From Pararhodobacter sp. (GTDB taxonomy: Bacteria > Pseudomonadota > Alphaproteobacteria > Rhodobacterales > Rhodobacteraceae), in contig NZ_JAUCBZ010000015.1 in the NCBI RefSeq assembly GCF_034676545.1, forward strand, positions 1,643,001 through 1,707,000: DNA of 64,000 nt. The letters run 5' to 3'. Below are positions 60,799 through 64,000 of this stretch, one piece after another (the stretch's first letter is position 1; each line of letters begins with the position of its first letter). Below the pieces are notes generated by a model. That model worked only from the letters and a program-made list of their open reading frames with translations. It was not told where the DNA came from and searched no databases. Position numbers and translations under genes: made by a program.

Positions 60799-61455
60799 AT
60801 GAGTGATATGGATCGGATAGAAGAACGCCTGAAGGCGATCCGCGGCGCCCCAAACGGGGCGTCCGTGGGCGTTCGCGCGTTCATCGCCGGGCAGGAATGG
60901 GCATGGCGCAAACTTGGCGTGGTGCTGTCGGCGGTGATCGCCCTGGTGATCGCGGCGCTGACCCTGTCGCCGATGCCGCCCGGGGTTTTCGCCGTCAACG
61001 GGATCGACAAAGCCTATCACTTTGCCGCCTTTGCCTGCCTGATTTTTCCGCTGATCGTCACCGACTCGCGCCGCTGGTTCTGGGCGGTTCCGTTGATGGT
61101 GTTGTATGGCGGGATGATCGAGCTGATCCAGCCGACAGTGGGGCGCTCTGGCGAATGGCTGGATTTTGGCGCCAATGTCACCGGCGTTCTGGCGGGTGCG
61201 GCGCTGGCGGAAATCCTGCATGACCGGATCCGGCGCTCGGTTTTCGATGCCGACAGCCAGTTGGTTCCGCCCGACCAGACCGAGGCCGAGGACAAGCGGA
61301 TCGAGAAAATGCGCGCCGAGTTGATGGCCGAATTGCGCGTTGTTCTGCGCGAGGAATTGGCCGCGGTGCCGCATCTTGCGACGGACCCTCGCGGCGTTGC
61401 ACCGGATGACGCCGCCCCTGCGGACCCGCGCGCCCGGTTGCGGTCGGTGCAATAG
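60799..61455 (+). CDS. VanZ-family membrane protein
   Basis: A 218-residue protein with a VanZ-like membrane domain (LGVVLSAVIALVIAALTLSP, IDKAYHFAAFACLIFPLIV, AVPLMVLYGGMIELIQPTVG with the family ELIQ, EWLDFGANVTGVLAG). After the domain there is a ~75-residue charged soluble tail with coiled-coil character (RIEKMRAELMAELRVVLREE), not usual for VanZ. Start codons at 60796 (GTG), 60799 or 60808 (ATG) are possible. Function unknown. Confidence 0.78.
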   Translation: MSDMDRIEERLKAIRGAPNGASVGVRAFIAGQEWAWRKLGVVLSAVIALVIAALTLSPMPPGVFAVNGIDKAYHFAAFACLIFPLIVTDSRRWFWAVPLMVLYGGMIELIQPTVGRSGEWLDFGANVTGVLAGAALAEILHDRIRRSVFDADSQLVPPDQTEAEDKRIEKMRAELMAELRVVLREELAAVPHLATDPRGVAPDDAAPADPRARLRSVQ

Positions 61456-61458
61456 GCG

Positions 61459-62433
61459 CTAGAACAGCGCCGGAATGCGCCCGATCACGATCGGCCCCAT
61501 CGACACAACCCCGTCGACAACCGCAAACCCGGCCTCAAGCCGGTTGGGGTCGTCGGCGTTGACGAGCCCCTGCATGGCCATGGTGATCAGCGTGTCATGC
61601 TCGGCGGGCATCAACCCCGCGTCGCGCAGCGACTGCATCAAGGCGCGCCAGCCGGTTACCGTCAGGTCCAGATCGCCGGATAGCGTCCCCAGCGCCCCCA
61701 CCGTCAAACGACCCGAGGCGACAATATCCGTCCCCTCCCATGCGATCCGCGCGCCGGTGAAGGTGAGGCGTTGAACGCGCGGGGGCGGGCCGCCGACCAG
61801 CGTGCGATCCAGCGGGCGGTCGACCTCGACCTCGGCCGCAAGCCGCAGCACATCGAAGCGGCGCGGCCAGATCGCCTGCGGGTCGAGCCGGTCCATCAGC
61901 GCAGGGTCGGGGAAGGTGTTCTCCAGCACCAGCGCCAGATCATGCTCGCGCTCCGACAAGCGGCGACTGGCGGCGCGCAACCCCTCGATACGATGCGTTT
62001 CGCCTGCCGCGGACAGCGCCAGCGACTGCCCGACCAGCGACATCCGATCCAGCGGCAGGCTCAACCCGGCCTCCAGCACGACACTGGCGCGCAGATCCTC
62101 GCTGTGAATCGCAACATCCAGCCCCGGCCCGATGATCCGCTGATCGTGGGCAAAGACGGCAATCAGATGGTTGAGCCGGTAGGACAGTGCGAAAAGCTGC
62201 ACAAAGGGCGCAGACCATTGCACGCCATGCGCCGCGACCCGTGGCTCGGTCAGAGTGACGTCGAACCGGTTGGGAAAGCCCTGAATGGCGTGATCGGCGA
62301 CGTCGATCTCCGGAATGCCATCAATCGCCGTGACAATCGCATGATCCAGCGCCCGCGCGCCGACGAACCAATAGCCGCACCAGCCCAACACCGCCACAAT
62401 CGCCAAAACCGCCAGAGTTCGCATTTTCGCCAC
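61459..62433 (-). CDS. DUF2125 family protein
   Basis: A 324-residue protein of the DUF2125 family, with one N-terminal membrane helix (TLAVLAIVAVLGWCGYWFVG) and a large beta-rich periplasmic part (GFPNRFDVTLTEPRVA, and ITMAMQGLVNADDPNRLEAG near the end). Common in alphaproteobacteria; no role established. Starts at GTG 62433 or ATG 62424 are both possible, with no strong ribosome site for either. It is convergent with the VanZ-like gene. Confidence 0.82.
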   Translation of the reverse strand: MAKMRTLAVLAIVAVLGWCGYWFVGARALDHAIVTAIDGIPEIDVADHAIQGFPNRFDVTLTEPRVAAHGVQWSAPFVQLFALSYRLNHLIAVFAHDQRIIGPGLDVAIHSEDLRASVVLEAGLSLPLDRMSLVGQSLALSAAGETHRIEGLRAASRRLSEREHDLALVLENTFPDPALMDRLDPQAIWPRRFDVLRLAAEVEVDRPLDRTLVGGPPPRVQRLTFTGARIAWEGTDIVASGRLTVGALGTLSGDLDLTVTGWRALMQSLRDAGLMPAEHDTLITMAMQGLVNADDPNRLEAGFAVVDGVVSMGPIVIGRIPALF

Positions 62434-62466
62434 CGTTGTGTTTCTCTTGTGTGGTGTTTACATGCG

Positions 62467-62523
62467 CTTCATCGGCCCGGCCAGTCTTCATCGGCACGGC
62501 CAGTCTTCATCGGCCCGGCCAGT
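62467..62523. repeat. Three tandem 19-bp repeats upstream of the ChaC-like gene
   Basis: CTTCATCGGCCCGGCCAGT occurs at 62467-62485, again with one change (CCCGG to CACGG) at 62486-62504, and again exactly at 62505-62523. The tract lies between the DUF2125 (minus) and ChaC-like (plus) starts. It is a short variable-number tract rather than a CRISPR, having no spacers. Confidence 0.85.
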
Positions 62524-62552
62524 CCTGCCGCGCGTAAAGAGAACACGGTCTT

Positions 62553-63089
62553 ATGCAGTCACTTTGGGTTTTCGGATACGGATCGCTGGTGTGGAACCCC
62601 GGTTTCGCCTGGTCCTCGCGCCAGATTGCCCGGCTGGACGGCTATCATCGCTCGTTCTGTATGCGCTCCATCCACCATCGCGGCACGGTCGAGGACCCCG
62701 GTCTGGTGCTGGCGCTGGATGCTGCGGACAGGGCCTGTTGTCACGGCGTTGCCTTTGAAATCGCACCACAAATTGCCGAGGAAACGCTGGAATACCTGCG
62801 TGCGCGTGAGTTGATTTCGGCGGCCTATCTGGAGATCGAGAAAGACCTGACGCTGGAGGATGGCCGCATCGTGCGCGCCGTGACCTATGTGATCGACAAG
62901 GATCATGTGCAATATTGCGGCGGGTTGGACCTGGAAGAACAGGCGCGCATCATCGCCCGGGCGGTCGGCGGGCGCGGGCCCAATACCGAATACCTGTACC
63001 AGACCGCCGCGCATCTGGCCGAGTTGGGCCTGCCCGATCAGGAATTGTCGTGGTTATCGGATCGCGTGAAGATGTTAGCAGGCGCATAG
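62553..63089 (+). CDS. Gamma-glutamylcyclotransferase, ChaC-like
   Basis: A 178-residue ChaC-type gamma-glutamylcyclotransferase, which degrades glutathione to cysteinylglycine and 5-oxoproline. The substrate loop YGSLVWNPGF is at the N-terminus and the catalytic glutamate lies in the conserved region after VIDKDHVQYCGGLDL. RGPNTEYLYQTAAHLAELG is also family-typical. The plus-strand start 62553 is 30 bp after the tandem repeat. Confidence 0.88.
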   Translation: MQSLWVFGYGSLVWNPGFAWSSRQIARLDGYHRSFCMRSIHHRGTVEDPGLVLALDAADRACCHGVAFEIAPQIAEETLEYLRARELISAAYLEIEKDLTLEDGRIVRAVTYVIDKDHVQYCGGLDLEEQARIIARAVGGRGPNTEYLYQTAAHLAELGLPDQELSWLSDRVKMLAGA

Positions 63090-63152
63090 TTCCGAGTTGG
63101 CAAATCGCGTCATACCTACTAGATTTTGTGTCAAAAGAAGCGAGTGGGGCGA

Positions 63153-64000
63153 ATGGCGAGAGAGTTGAAAGCAGGGATGCTGGGGCCGATTGGCGCAGTC
63201 CAGTTCACCAAGCCTTTGCGCCAACTCACGCTGATGCTGATCTCGATGGCGCTGGTCGCCACCGGCGTCAGCTTTGCCTATCCGCGCATCTCCGGGATTT
63301 TTCTGGCCAATATCTGGCTGAACGGCTTCATTCTGATGGTGTTCGTGATCGGCCTTCTGGCGACCGTCTGGCAGGTGGTGCAACTGTTCAGTTCGGTGCG
63401 CTGGATCGGTGGATTCGTCGCCGAAACGCCGGGCCACCAGATCACCATCGCGCCGCGCCTGTTGGCGCCGCTGGCGTCGATGCTGCGCTCACGCGGATCA
63501 AGCAGTCATATCAGCTCGACCTCGGCGCGCTCGATCCTGGAGTCGGTGGGCACCCGCATCGAAGAAGAGCGCGACATGACGCGCTACCTTGTCAACTTCT
63601 TGATTTTCCTTGGCCTTTTGGGAACGTTCTACGGTTTGGCAACCTCGGTCCCGGCGGTGGTGGAAACCATCCGCTCGCTGGCCCCGCATGAGGGCGAATC
63701 GGCAATGGGCGGGTTTGGCCGCTTGATGACGGGGCTCGAGCAGCAAATGGGCGGCATGGGCACGGCGTTTTCCAGCTCGCTTCTGGGCCTCGCCGGGTCG
63801 CTGGTGGTCGGGCTTCTGGAGCTGTTCGCGAGCCAGGCGCAGAACCAGTTCTACCGCGAATTGGAGGAATGGCTGTCGTCGATCACCCGGCTGGGCACCG
63901 CCTCGGATGGCGAGGGCAGTTCAGACGGGTTGCACGCGGTGGCCGAAATCCTCGACAGTCTGGCCGAGCAAATGGACGGCATGCGATCACTGCAAGCCGA
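63153..64000 (+). CDS. ExbB/TolQ/MotA-like proton-channel protein (incomplete at right edge)
   Basis: An open frame of ~282 codons from ATG 63153, without a stop before the window ends. It has at least three membrane helices: an N-terminal one (LTLMLISMALVATGVSFAYP), a second (WLNGFILMVFVIGLLATVWQ), and a MotA/TolQ/ExbB-type pair with the conserved NFLIFLGLLGTFYGLATSVP and SSSLLGLAGSLVVGLLELFA. Such proteins energise outer-membrane or cell-wall machinery and usually pair with an ExbD/TolR- or OmpA-like gene just downstream, outside the window. Confidence 0.85.
   Translation, partial: MARELKAGMLGPIGAVQFTKPLRQLTLMLISMALVATGVSFAYPRISGIFLANIWLNGFILMVFVIGLLATVWQVVQLFSSVRWIGGFVAETPGHQITIAPRLLAPLASMLRSRGSSSHISSTSARSILESVGTRIEEERDMTRYLVNFLIFLGLLGTFYGLATSVPAVVETIRSLAPHEGESAMGGFGRLMTGLEQQMGGMGTAFSSSLLGLAGSLVVGLLELFASQAQNQFYRELEEWLSSITRLGTASDGEGSSDGLHAVAEILDSLAEQMDGMRSLQA

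Noticed and set aside
62467..62523. CRISPR array
   Set aside because: The 19-bp units are directly adjacent with no spacers, and no cas genes are present.

Overview
The window looks like a contiguous chromosomal stretch of an alphaproteobacterium of the Rhodobacteraceae (order Rhodobacterales). Reasons: high GC, a complete RcGTA-type gene transfer agent (GTA) cluster lying between mltG and cysE, an E1-beta pyruvate dehydrogenase subunit carrying its own lipoyl domain, a DUF4167/prmC/prfA block, a dnaG-rpoD pair, an RpoH-II-type sigma factor, and family-typical proteins (DUF1223, DUF2125, DUF1499). No tRNA, rRNA, CRISPR array, integrase or insertion sequence was recognised.

Layout. 1-7970: start of acnA, a DUF1223 thioredoxin-like protein, two tandem lauroyl-type acyltransferases, acpP and fabG on the minus strand, then fabF-mltG on the plus strand (lipid A, fatty acid and cell wall functions). 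8142-22368: the GTA structural cluster g1-g15 (terminase, portal, protease, capsid, adaptor, stopper, tail terminator, tail tube, chaperones, tape measure, distal tail, hub, peptidase, megatron), followed by a small conserved ORF and cysE. 23599-28745: a DMT permease, pdhC-pdhB-pdhA and a FtsB-like protein. 28898-34794: aidB-like acyl-CoA dehydrogenase, small membrane protein, HTH regulator, tatABC, a DUF815 ATPase and a DUF1499 protein. 34856-41641: agmatinase, glmU-glmS, an AlkD-like protein, class I aldolase, 3-methyladenine glycosylase. 41859-52147 (minus): dnaG-rpoD, prfA-prmC-DUF4167, surE-pcm-nlpD-like. 52294-64000: a secreted protein, a 3-hydroxyisobutyrate-dehydrogenase-like enzyme, two membrane LytTR regulators divergent from an ABC exporter, an ornithine cyclodeaminase-family gene, an SDR, a Cys-rich MarR regulator divergent from an RpoH-like sigma factor, VanZ-like, DUF2125, ChaC-like, and the start of an ExbB/MotA-like channel.

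The two most notable things. (1) Reading frames are interrupted in GTA g6 (one extra T), GTA g15 (one missing base) and pdhA (a missing 4-base GGCC unit), and g10.1 has probably lost its normal stop; all four lie between 13.9 and 28.2 kb. They are either real decay or assembly/base-call errors; the pdhA lesion in an otherwise intact operon makes error a serious option. (2) A short module built from TGTCTGACA-type dyads occurs twice, once inside the 3' coding end of the ornithine cyclodeaminase-like gene (with a perfect 13-bp inverted repeat) and once downstream of the neighbouring SDR gene. It matches the general operator pattern of FCD-type GntR regulators but sits at gene ends rather than promoters, and I cannot assign it. 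The GTA cluster also has terminator-like hairpins in its leader and between g2 and g3, suggesting internal transcriptional control.
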